Assembly: GCA_943372725.1 (NCBI GenBank)
Contig: CALRZT010000243.1
Coordinates: 1 to 7,923, forward strand
Origin: CAMDHY01 sp943372725
GTDB lineage: Bacteria > Pseudomonadota > Alphaproteobacteria > Rhizobiales > Segnochrobactraceae
Reading direction: 5' to 3'
Length of the DNA: 7,923 bases
The position numbers and the translations under genes were made by a program. Below, one piece after another: positions 1 through 5,549 of the stretch. The first letter of the stretch is position 1; every line of letters begins with the position of its first letter. The notes beneath the pieces are model-generated. The model did not search any database and was not told where the DNA came from. It was given only the letters and a program-made list of their open reading frames with translations.

Positions 1-99
1 GTCTGCAATGGTCTGGATGATGAATGCATTGTCGATGGTGTATTGATTCTCTCCAACTTCACCCAACACGTAGGCATACCCGGCGGTAAAGGTCGCCAT
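1..99 (-). CDS. N-terminal fragment of an unidentified protein (runs off the left edge)
   Basis: The minus strand is open from an ATG at 99 to the window edge, giving 33 residues that begin MATFTAGYAYVLGEVGENQ and continue through an NAFIIQTIAD segment. An AAGGGAAG purine stretch about five bases upstream of the ATG fits a ribosome site. G+C is about 50% by hand count, far lower than any other gene here, which suggests different ancestry. The residues are mixed polar and hydrophobic with no signal peptide. I do not recognise the family. The style resembles the start of some secreted repeat or calcium-binding proteins, but that is only an impression. The open frame, ribosome site and atypical composition support a real gene; the function is unknown. 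Confidence 0.55.
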   Translation of the reverse strand, partial: MATFTAGYAYVLGEVGENQYTIDNAFIIQTIAD

Positions 100-143
100 C
101 TGACTTCCCTTCAGAAGCGAAGCTACACGCCCCCGCACACGCG

Positions 144-149
144 ATGATA
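144..149 (-). promoter_or_regulatory. Possible -10 box for the leftmost minus-strand gene
   Basis: On the minus strand this reads TATCAT, five of six matches to the sigma-70 -10 consensus, about 45 bases before the ATG at 99. It sits in a locally AT-richer patch. The hexamer 17 bases upstream (TACAAC) is a poor -35 match, so this is a weak call made mainly from the -10 box and its position. Confidence 0.25.
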
Positions 150-191
150 CACATGCGCAAAGGGTGGTTGTAGCCGCCGATCGGGAAAAAA

Positions 192-740
192 TCAGCGCGC
201 GTTCCCCTCCGGCTGGGGGCCGCAGCCGGGCCAGGTGCCGGCGAGGGCTCGGAGGGCGCGACGCGGCCGGCGGGACGCCGCCGCGTCGCGAGCGCCTCTG
301 GCGGCGGCGGCCGTGAGCGGGGCGCCGCGGAGGGCCAGCCGCTCGCGCAGGTCCTGCGGCGGCGGCCGGCCGACTTCACGCGCGGCCGGCACGGTCGCCC
401 CATGGAGCGCCTCGTACTCTGCAACGTTGTCGAAGCGCGCGCGTCACGGTGTCGAGGAACCTGCGGGGCCGAAGGCGTCGGCGGCGATCTCGACGGAGGC
501 GTTTTCCGCCCGGGGCCCGAAAGCGGTCGCAATCGTCCGCCGCCCCACCCACCGCACCGTGCGGGGCTCGCGTCACGGGCCATTCGGGCGGCCCGGCGCA
601 GCAAGCGGGGGAGGGGCGAGGCCACGCTACAGGGTCCCGCCTCGCCGCCGAGCCGGTCGCGCCCAAAGCCCCGCGACGGCCTTGATGCCGGCGATCGGTT
701 CCGCGTACAACAGCGTCCGGAAGGGTACTGGCGCAGCGCA
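192..740 (-). pseudogene. Probable decayed minus-strand coding sequence, family unknown
   Basis: One minus-strand frame carries protein-like segments separated by stops. The pieces include LLYAEPIAGIKAVAGLWARP, then VRWVGRRTIATAFGPRAENA, then RFDNVAEYEALHGATVPAAR. In-frame stops fall at 627-629 (TAG), 573-575 (TGA) and 444-446 (TGA), and the frame closes at 192-194 (TGA). In the last piece the third codon positions are mostly G or C, as in real genes of this window. Both internal TGA stops have the same context, CCG TGA CGC. No family is recognisable and the 5' boundary is arbitrary, because the frame runs on into the tRNA antisense. Other frames across this G+C-rich stretch are also open by chance, so this could be non-coding. 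Apart from this trace I see no gene between 100 and 773. Confidence 0.3.
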
Positions 741-773
741 CCGGTGTCCCTCCTCGGGCCTCGCCGGTCCGAC

Positions 774-848
774 GCGGGCGTAGTTCAGTGGTAGAACGTC
801 AGCTTCCCAAGCTGAATGTCGTCGGTTCGATCCCGATCGCCCGCTCCA
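774..848 (+). tRNA. tRNA-Gly (anticodon CCC)
   Basis: A complete cloverleaf can be folded by hand. The acceptor GCGGGCG (774-780) pairs perfectly with CGCCCGC (838-844). The D-stem GTTC pairs with GAAC. The anticodon stem TCAGC pairs with GCTGA around the loop TTCCCAA, placing CCC at 806-808. The T-arm carries the canonical TTCGATC loop (826-832). The discriminator base is T845 and the CCA end (846-848) is encoded. It reads glycine GGG codons. Its 3' end is repeated directly downstream, as described in the adjoining repeat entry. Confidence 0.97.
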
Positions 849-870
849 ATTCCCGATTGCCCGGTCCAAT
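831..870 (+). repeat. Adjacent direct repeat of the tRNA-Gly 3' end (20 bp, two copies)
   Basis: Copy 1 (831-850) is TCCCGATCGCCCGCTCCAAT and covers the T-loop end, 3' T-stem, 3' acceptor strand and CCA of the tRNA. Copy 2 (851-870) is TCCCGATTGCCCGGTCCAAT. They match at 18 of 20 positions and abut with no spacer. Duplication of a tRNA 3' end is the usual footprint of site-specific integration by tyrosine recombinases. Here the copies are adjacent, so any element would have been lost or would lie elsewhere. Local slippage duplication is the simpler alternative. Confidence 0.8.
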
Positions 871-990
871 GGAAGTCCCAGCGAAGGGCGCCGGACCAAC
901 GTGCCACATTGCGGCATCGCTACCATGGCGGGAATCTGCTAGTGGTTGCATGCGCCTTGGCGCCGTCGGACGTGGCGTGCGGAGTGAATG

Positions 991-3126
991 ATGGATCGTC
1001 GGGTCGGGTCGCGGGCGAGGCTTCTGCTGGTCTTGACGGGCGGGCTGATGCTCGCCGCCGCGGCAGGCGATGCGCGATCCCGCGATCTCCTCCCGACGAT
1101 CGACCTTGCTGCGGAGTCCGATACCGGCTTCTCGCAGTCGGACGACATCACCAGCGACCGGACGCCGACGCTCACCGGAACGGCGCCGCCAGGCGAGGCA
1201 GTCCGGGTCTTCTGCGACGGCGAGATCGTGGGACGAACCACGGCAGACGACCGCGGACGCTGGCGAAAGACGGCCCGCATCGAGAACTCGTGCGACTTCC
1301 ATGTGGACGCGGCCGGCGAGGCGTCGGCGCGCCTCTACGTCACTCTCCTGGGGCAGCCCTCGCCAGTCGACGTCACGCTGCTGCGAGCGTCCGATACGCC
1401 GCCGGTCCGCGACGATGGTGTGACGACGGAGCGGCGGCTGCAACTGCGCGGCTATTCCGGCAGCCGAGGCGTGATGCGGATTTACGCCAACGGCCGAAAG
1501 ATCGGCGAGTTCTCGACCCCCGACCGCTATTCCTCGAGGTGGACGTTCGTGGTCGAGGAGGCCTCGTTCGGCTGGAACGCCATCGCCGCCACCTTCGAGA
1601 ATGCCGCGGGCCGGGTCAGCCGGCCGGCGAGGCCGCTCATGGTCTATGTCGCGCACGAGACGGAGCGCGCGGTCGCCGCCGATGCCGCACGTGACGGGGG
1701 CGTGACGCTGCAGGGAGCGGGGCGCCAGCAGGTGGGCCTCGCCGCCGCCGTCGTCGGCGACCTGAACGGCGACGGCTTGGCGGAGGTGGCGGTCAGCACC
1801 CGCCGGGACGGCGTCTATGTCCTGTACGGTCGCCGCCGCGACAACGGCCGCCGCATCGCCCTCGACGACACGCCGGAGGGTGCCGGCTTCTGGCTCGACG
1901 GACCGCGCGGCGCGAATCTGCGGCTCGCCGCTGCCGGCGACGTCGACGGCGACGGCTTCGGCGACCTGGTGGTCGGCGCGCCGGAGAACCGGGATGTCGG
2001 CTACCCCGGCGATCAGACCGTCTATGTCCTGTTCGGCCGGGCGACGTTCCCACCCGTCGTCGACGGCGACGCGCTCGACGGCAGCGACGGGTTCCGCGTC
2101 CGGGTCGACGGCGAGCAGAGCTGGTTCGGCGATGCCGTGGCATCTGCCGGCGACTTCAACGGCGACGGCTTCGACGATATCCTCATCGGCGAGTGGTGGT
2201 CCCATCGAACCCCGCGCAATCCGTCAGGCGTGGTCTACCTCCTGTATGGGCGACCGGACGGCTTCTCGCCGATCGAGACGGTCTCGCCTGAGGTCGATTT
2301 CGACGGTCTCCGCATCTTCGGTCGCGAAAGGTTCGGATCGAGCGTCGCCGGCATCGGCGACTTCAATGGCGACGGAACCGACGACATCGCGGTCGGCGCC
2401 TTTTTCGCGGGACGGTCGGATGGGACCGCCTATGTCCTCTACGGCAAGATGGGGCGCAGCGCCGGCGTCGTGGAAATGTCGGACCTCGAGGACAGCGAGG
2501 TCTCGATGATCCACGGGCCACACGGGCGGGAGGAGTATTTCGGCCGCATGGTGTCGGGCGCTGGTGACCTCGACGGCGACGGGATCGACGACCTGCTGGT
2601 GTCGTACGGCGATCGCATCGGCTGGAACCGGTTCCAGGCCGCCATCGTCTACGGACGCAAGGGCGGGCTGCCGCGCCTCCAGCGCATCGACGACATGATC
2701 GGAAAAGGGGCTTCGCTCCTCTGGTACACCATCGACACACCCGGAAGCCTCGAGGAGACTCCCCTGCGCGTGGCGGGGATCGGTGACTTCAACGGCGACG
2801 GCGTCGACGACGCAATGATCGGCGCACCCTATGCGGCGACCGATCGGGGAGAGGAGTCCGGCGCGGGGTTCGTCGTCTACGGCGTACGCGGGGAGCGGCC
2901 GAGCGAAATCCTGCTCGAAGACCTGCCGGCCTGGCGGGGGCTCCGCCTGGAGGCCGCCAAGGGCCAGCGGATCGGCTACGCCATTTCGGGCGGGGGCGAC
3001 GCCGACGGCGACGGCCTCACGGATATCGTGATCGGCGAGCCCGGGCCGGGCTTTACGGGGGGACGCAACCGGGGAGCCGTCTATCTCATCGACGGACGGT
3101 CGTCAGAGGAGCCGCCGCGGCCGTGA
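991..3126 (+). CDS. Exported protein with two Ig-like domains and a seven-repeat FG-GAP beta-propeller
   Basis: The 711-residue product starts with basic residues and a hydrophobic stretch (about 11-26), a Sec-type signal peptide. Residues of about 35-120 and 125-215 look like two bacterial Ig-like domains; the first has the DTGFSQSDDIT...TPTLTGTA signature and a cysteine pair (C75, C101) that could form a disulfide. Seven FG-GAP repeats follow, each with a calcium-binding DxNGDG or DxDGDG loop beginning at D257, D317, D388, D457, D526, D599 and D670, spaced 60 to 73 residues. Seven repeats make one closed integrin-alpha-like propeller. Such proteins are secreted or surface-bound and often serve in adhesion or ligand binding; the ligand is unknown. 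No membrane anchor or sorting tail follows the propeller. ATG 991 is preferred because GGAG (981-984) lies six bases upstream; ATG 988 would be too close. Confidence 0.93.
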   Translation: MDRRVGSRARLLLVLTGGLMLAAAAGDARSRDLLPTIDLAAESDTGFSQSDDITSDRTPTLTGTAPPGEAVRVFCDGEIVGRTTADDRGRWRKTARIENSCDFHVDAAGEASARLYVTLLGQPSPVDVTLLRASDTPPVRDDGVTTERRLQLRGYSGSRGVMRIYANGRKIGEFSTPDRYSSRWTFVVEEASFGWNAIAATFENAAGRVSRPARPLMVYVAHETERAVAADAARDGGVTLQGAGRQQVGLAAAVVGDLNGDGLAEVAVSTRRDGVYVLYGRRRDNGRRIALDDTPEGAGFWLDGPRGANLRLAAAGDVDGDGFGDLVVGAPENRDVGYPGDQTVYVLFGRATFPPVVDGDALDGSDGFRVRVDGEQSWFGDAVASAGDFNGDGFDDILIGEWWSHRTPRNPSGVVYLLYGRPDGFSPIETVSPEVDFDGLRIFGRERFGSSVAGIGDFNGDGTDDIAVGAFFAGRSDGTAYVLYGKMGRSAGVVEMSDLEDSEVSMIHGPHGREEYFGRMVSGAGDLDGDGIDDLLVSYGDRIGWNRFQAAIVYGRKGGLPRLQRIDDMIGKGASLLWYTIDTPGSLEETPLRVAGIGDFNGDGVDDAMIGAPYAATDRGEESGAGFVVYGVRGERPSEILLEDLPAWRGLRLEAAKGQRIGYAISGGGDADGDGLTDIVIGEPGPGFTGGRNRGAVYLIDGRSSEEPPRP

Positions 3127-3166
3127 AGCCGCGCTTCCCCGGCGGACCGTCGGCCGCCCGTCTCGA

Positions 3167-3205
3167 CCGCCGGCCTCCCGTCGGGCGACGGACGCCCTCC
3201 GGCGG
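3167..3205. terminator. Nested inverted repeat in the convergent gap, possible bidirectional terminator
   Basis: The outer arms CCGCCGG (3167-3173) and CCGGCGG (3199-3205) pair over 7 bp. They enclose a second hairpin, CCGTCG (3178-3183) with CGACGG (3186-3191). The structure lies between the stops of the converging FG-GAP and cytochrome c genes, where a shared terminator is expected. There is no T-run on either side, and high G+C makes chance pairing common. Confidence 0.3.
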
Positions 3206-3255
3206 CCGCCCCCAGCCGGCCAGGCAGTGCCGGACCGCGGGGGTGGCGACAGCGC

Positions 3256-3633
3256 CTACTTTTCCAGCGTCTTCAGGTAGGCGATGAAGTCGGCGATCTG
3301 CGCGCCGTCGAGCTGGAACTGCGGCATCGTCGGGTGCCCCGTGACGACGCCCTCGGCGAGCGCCTCCTCGAGGTCCTCGACGGGATAGCGCAGCGACAGT
3401 GTCCGGAAGGGCGGCGCGATGGCGAGCGGGCTGTCGCCGAAGCGGCCGACCGCGTGGCACATGGCGCAGTTCGTCCGGGCGAACTGCTCGCCGCGCTGCA
3501 CGCGCGGATCCTGCTGAGCCGCAGCCGCCGTGGCCGACAGGACCGCCAGGGCGACGGCGAGCACGCCGACCGGTCGCCGGGCGCTGCGCCGGGCCGTCGG
3601 CCCCGTCTTCGGCGTCATCAGCGGGTTCGGCAT
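3256..3633 (-). CDS. Periplasmic class I c-type cytochrome
   Basis: The 125-residue product has a signal peptide: a basic N-region rich in R15-R20, a hydrophobic core at about 21-36 and an AAAA end before Q40. The mature part of about 85 residues is the usual size of a single-haem cytochrome c. The haem-binding motif CAMCH is at 56-60, with H60 as one axial ligand. M103 in the TGHPTMPQF segment is the likely second ligand, and the final helix IADFIAYLKTLE closes the fold. It should carry electrons in the periplasm; the partner is not evident and no oxidase or dehydrogenase adjoins it. ATG 3633 is chosen because it sits just before the signal peptide; a TTG at 3696 would add 21 unlikely residues. 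The upstream ribosome site is weak. It converges on the FG-GAP gene, and the 24-residue peptide gene lies 227 bases upstream. Confidence 0.93.
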   Translation of the reverse strand: MPNPLMTPKTGPTARRSARRPVGVLAVALAVLSATAAAAQQDPRVQRGEQFARTNCAMCHAVGRFGDSPLAIAPPFRTLSLRYPVEDLEEALAEGVVTGHPTMPQFQLDGAQIADFIAYLKTLEK

Positions 3634-3781
3634 GGGCTGTTCACCGTTTCTGCAGGCGTCCGCGACGACGGCCGCCGTCTCCCGACCGTCGCCCAACCGG
3701 CGCGACGGCGCATTGAGGCAGATCAGCCCGGCGCGCCGGCCGCGGTCGGTCGCGCCGGTACGCCCGCGTGCGGAAACGGCG

Positions 3782-3808
3782 AGGGGCCACCTCGGCGAGG
3801 CGGCCCCT
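3782..3808 (-). terminator. Strong hairpin downstream of the 24-residue peptide gene
   Basis: AGGGGCC (3782-3788) pairs with GGCCCCT (3802-3808), and CCTC (3790-3793) pairs with GAGG (3797-3800) around a three-base loop. On the minus-strand transcript the remaining A/C mismatch becomes a G-U pair, giving an unbroken 12-bp stem. It begins 52 bases after the peptide stop, as expected for a terminator or a 3' stabilising structure. No clear U-run follows it. Confidence 0.4.
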
Positions 3809-3843
3809 TGACGTCCGATACTCTGGACGCGTCGAACGCAGAG

Positions 3844-3859
3844 CGTCGCCGTGGCGACG
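3844..3859 (-). other. Short perfect inverted repeat directly after the 24-residue peptide stop
   Basis: CGTCGCC (3844-3850) and GGCGACG (3853-3859) are exact reverse complements separated by two bases. The repeat ends one base from the stop codon of the peptide gene. In RNA it would fold as a 6-bp stem with a four-base loop. It may add to termination or transcript stability along with the larger hairpin further downstream. Confidence 0.35.
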
Positions 3860-3860
3860 T

Positions 3861-3935
3861 TCAGCGCAGTCCGAAGAAGCTCAGGATCACGAGGACGATC
3901 ACCACCGCGCCCACGAGCCAGATAATGCTATTCAT
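3861..3935 (-). CDS. 24-residue single-span membrane peptide
   Basis: The frame encodes 24 residues, MNSIIWLVGAVVIVLVILSF followed by FGLR, and ends in TGA. Nearly the whole peptide is a hydrophobic membrane-spanning helix with a short charged C-terminus, so an inner-membrane location is expected. Support for its reality is the near-ideal GGAGG ribosome site (3941-3945) five bases before the ATG, the clean membrane helix and the following hairpins. I recall very similar 22-25 residue peptides ending in SFFGLR-like sequence from Hyphomicrobiales genomes, usually unannotated or called hypothetical; this is memory and was not searched. Function is unknown. Very short membrane peptides often modulate a larger membrane complex, but nothing here identifies a partner. 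It lies between the SRPBCC and cytochrome c genes on the same strand, with hairpins on both sides that suggest a separate transcript. Confidence 0.75.
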   Translation of the reverse strand: MNSIIWLVGAVVIVLVILSFFGLR

Positions 3936-3940
3936 ATCAC

Positions 3941-3945
3941 CCTCC
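3941..3945 (-). promoter_or_regulatory. Ribosome binding site of the 24-residue peptide gene
   Basis: The minus strand reads GGAGG, five bases before the ATG at 3935. It is a full match to the anti-Shine-Dalgarno core at proper spacing, and is the main evidence that this very short frame is translated. Confidence 0.7.
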
Positions 3946-3975
3946 AGATTGTCGAACCGGCACGGCAACGCCCGA

Positions 3976-4000
3976 ACGCGCCGCGAGTTCCGCGGCGCGT
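3976..4000 (-). terminator. 10-bp perfect hairpin after the SRPBCC gene, probable terminator
   Basis: ACGCGCCGCG (3976-3985) and CGCGGCGCGT (3991-4000) are exact reverse complements around the five-base loop AGTTC. The hairpin starts 25 bases past the SRPBCC stop at 4026. The minus-strand transcript leaves it with UUCGGGCGUUG, only a weak U-tract. It is the longest perfect short-loop hairpin I found in the intergenic DNA. Confidence 0.5.
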
Positions 4001-4025
4001 GTCGATCGACCGGCCGGGCGGCCGT

Positions 4026-4577
4026 TCAGGGGGTGGTGGCGATCGTCTTCAGGCGCTCGAGGCCGGCGGTGTAGAGCCCCTTCAGCATGCCGTAGGCGGC
4101 GGCGTCGTCGGCACCGGCGGCCGGCGCGGCGCTGGTGTCGCGGCGCGTGAACACCGACGACCAGGTGACCCGGCTGCCCGCCCCCGCCGCCTCGACGCGC
4201 ACCGTCGCCACATAGTCGGCGAGCGGCAGCTGCGAGGTCAGGATGTGGTAGGAATAGGTCATCGCCGCGGGATCGTAGGCGACGATCTCGATGAGCGACG
4301 TCGTGCCGTTGGCGAAGGTGAGCTCCCGGCGCGCTCCGATGGTGTTGCCCTCGCCGGAGACGGGGACGCTCGCGCTTACCGGCGGTATCCACTCCGGCAT
4401 GTCGGCGACGTCGGCGATGACGCCCCACACCGCGGCCGGCGGCCGGTCGATGTCGATCGTCTGGGAATAGGCGAGACGCTCGGCCGCCCATCCGGGCGCC
4501 GGCGCGACGGCGAGAGCGAGCCCGAAAAGCAGCGTGGCCCGCCGTGTCGGCCGGCGGGAAAGGTCGATCGTCGGCAT
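4026..4577 (-). CDS. Exported SRPBCC-fold protein (polyketide cyclase/MxaD-like)
   Basis: The 183-residue product has an N-terminal signal peptide: arginine pairs R8-R9 and R12-R13, a hydrophobic stretch at about 14-28 and likely cleavage near A31-A32. The mature domain of about 150 residues has the SRPBCC/START-like layout. A first strand (RLAYSQTIDIDRP) leads into the helix PAAVWGVIADVADMPEWIPP, then a series of beta strands, and a long C-terminal helix (GLYTAGLERLKTIA) that would cover the hydrophobic cavity. Proteins of this fold bind lipids or other small hydrophobic molecules. The exported form recalls MxaD-type periplasmic proteins, but no methanol-oxidation genes are near, so no specific role is assigned. 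ATG 4577 is chosen because an AGGAG site lies six bases upstream and the signal peptide starts there; upstream extension would add 53 improbable residues. It is transcribed divergently from the NAD(P)HX epimerase operon. Confidence 0.93.
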   Translation of the reverse strand: MPTIDLSRRPTRRATLLFGLALAVAPAPGWAAERLAYSQTIDIDRPPAAVWGVIADVADMPEWIPPVSASVPVSGEGNTIGARRELTFANGTTSLIEIVAYDPAAMTYSYHILTSQLPLADYVATVRVEAAGAGSRVTWSSVFTRRDTSAAPAAGADDAAAYGMLKGLYTAGLERLKTIATTP

Positions 4578-4583
4578 CACAGG

Positions 4584-4588
4584 CTCCT
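4584..4588 (-). promoter_or_regulatory. Ribosome binding site deciding the SRPBCC start
   Basis: The minus strand reads AGGAG within a longer purine run, with six bases to the ATG at 4577. This supports the short start over in-frame upstream ATG codons that lack a comparable site. Confidence 0.7.
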
Positions 4589-4638
4589 CCCTCCGCGACC
4601 GGTCGCCGTCGCGAGCATTCGAAGACCGCGCTCTCACG

Positions 4639-4669
4639 ATAACGCCGATGTTCATACGGCGAATGTCAA
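4639..4669 (-). promoter_or_regulatory. Candidate sigma-70 promoter of the SRPBCC gene with an overlapping dyad
   Basis: On the minus strand a perfect -35 hexamer TTGACA (4669-4664) is followed, after 19 bases, by CGTTAT (4644-4639), three of six matches to a -10 box. This is the AT-richest patch of the divergent intergenic region. The arms CGCCG (4643-4647) and CGGCG (4657-4661) form a 5-bp inverted repeat inside the -35 to -10 spacer, a place where a repressor could bind. I found no convincing plus-strand promoter for the divergent operon. Confidence 0.35.
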
Positions 4670-4773
4670 TTTGCTGTAGATTGCGCATTCCCGGAAGGCT
4701 TGGCGCCTCCCCGCCGGCCGTTCCGCCCTCGGACACCTGTCGCTTTGGCGGCTAAGCTTTGCGAGTTGCCTGG

Positions 4774-5493
4774 ATGAAAGGCATTTCGTGGCTAACAACT
4801 GAGCAGATGGTCGAAGTCGACCGCGCGATGATGCAGGATTACCGTATTCTGCTCATCCAGATGATGGAGAACGCCGGCCGCAACCTGGCGCATCTCGCCC
4901 GCACGCGCTTCCTCGACGGCGATCCGCGCGGCCGCGCGGTGGCGGTGATGGCGGGCGGCGGCGGCAACGGCGGCGGCGCCCTGGTGGCAGCGCGGCGACT
5001 GGCCGCCTGGGGCGCTGCCGTCACCGTGCTGCTCGCACAGGAGCCGGAGGCGATGACGGAGGTGCCGGCGCACCAGCGCGACGTGCTGGCGCGCATGGGC
5101 GTCGCCGGCGCCGATGCGCCGCTGGCGGCGGACGGCCTCGGCCCGCTGGACCTCGTGATCGACGGGCTGATCGGCTACTCGCTGCGCGGCGCCCCGACCG
5201 GCCGGACGGCCGCGCTGATCGCCTGGGCGAACGGCTGCGGCGCGCCCGTCCTCGCCCTCGACGTCCCCTCCGGGATCGACGCCGCCACCGGCACGGTGTT
5301 CGAGCCGGCGATCACCGCCGCGGCGACGATGACGCTCGCCCTGCCGAAGCTCGGCCTGCGCGCGCCCGCCGCCGCGCCACGGGTGGGGGAGCTCTACCTC
5401 GCCGACATCTCCGTCCCGCCGCAGCTCTATGCGGGCCTCGGTCTCTCGGTCGACGCGCTGTTCGCCAGGGACGACATCGTGCGGATCGCCTGA
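4774..5493 (+). CDS. nnrE: NAD(P)H-hydrate epimerase, single-domain (YjeF N-terminal type)
   Basis: This enzyme interconverts the R and S forms of damaged hydrated NADH and NADPH so that the dehydratase partner can repair them. The 239-residue length fits the epimerase domain alone; the ADP/ATP-dependent dehydratase domain often fused in bacteria is absent. Visible motifs, in order, are LTTEQMVEVDRAMM at the N-terminus, MMENAGRNLA (30-39), the glycine-rich loop GGGGNGGGALVAAR (61-74), DLVIDGLIGYSLRG (126-139) and DVPSGIDAATG (163-173). The loop departs from the common GNNGGDG form: only one asparagine (N65) remains and the aspartate is glycine (G68). This may be a subfamily trait or may mark altered activity. 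ATG 4774 is used because the family starts just here; a TTG at 4759 is also in frame, and the ribosome site is weak for both. It heads an operon with SDR, cupin and MFS genes. Confidence 0.92.
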   Translation: MKGISWLTTEQMVEVDRAMMQDYRILLIQMMENAGRNLAHLARTRFLDGDPRGRAVAVMAGGGGNGGGALVAARRLAAWGAAVTVLLAQEPEAMTEVPAHQRDVLARMGVAGADAPLAADGLGPLDLVIDGLIGYSLRGAPTGRTAALIAWANGCGAPVLALDVPSGIDAATGTVFEPAITAAATMTLALPKLGLRAPAAAPRVGELYLADISVPPQLYAGLGLSVDALFARDDIVRIA

Positions 5494-5535
5494 CCGGCCG
5501 CCGGCCGTGCCGGAACGTGACCCCCTTCAGACCAC

Positions 5536-5544
5536 GGAAGGAAG
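5536..5544 (+). promoter_or_regulatory. Ribosome binding site deciding the SDR start
   Basis: GGAAGGAAG ends five bases before ATG 5550. The core AGGA has seven bases to the start. This favours 5550 over the in-frame GTG at 5517, which would add 11 residues unlike any SDR N-terminus. Confidence 0.6.
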
Positions 5545-5549
5545 ACGCC

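Noticed and set aside
183..215. T-run with nearby G+C pairing on the minus strand after 192, as a Rho-independent terminator
   Set aside because: The six Ts follow the decayed frame, but the best nearby stem is only about four base pairs, too short to call.
444..575. In-frame TGA codons as selenocysteine or recoding sites
   Set aside because: There is no recognised selenoprotein family, no downstream SECIS-like hairpin that I could identify, and an additional TAG stop lies in the same frame. Gene decay explains them better.
235..794. Overlapping plus-strand frames left of the tRNA
   Set aside because: The translations are Arg/Ala/Pro-rich with no recognisable motif, two of them run into the tRNA, and no ribosome site is convincing. 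G+C-rich DNA rarely contains stops.
799..2205. Long open minus-strand frame (468 codons) opposite the FG-GAP gene
   Set aside because: It runs through the antisense of the tRNA and of the Asp/Gly-rich calcium repeats. Repetitive GAC/GGC codons keep the opposite frame open. No ribosome site or domain supports it.
3201..3210. Palindrome GGCGGCCGCC as a separate regulatory site
   Set aside because: Low-complexity G+C sequence in a convergent gap. It partly overlaps the nested hairpin already listed.
4001..4010. Palindrome GTCGATCGAC as an operator
   Set aside because: It lies downstream of the SRPBCC gene rather than in a promoter region, and ten-base palindromes of this type are expected by chance.
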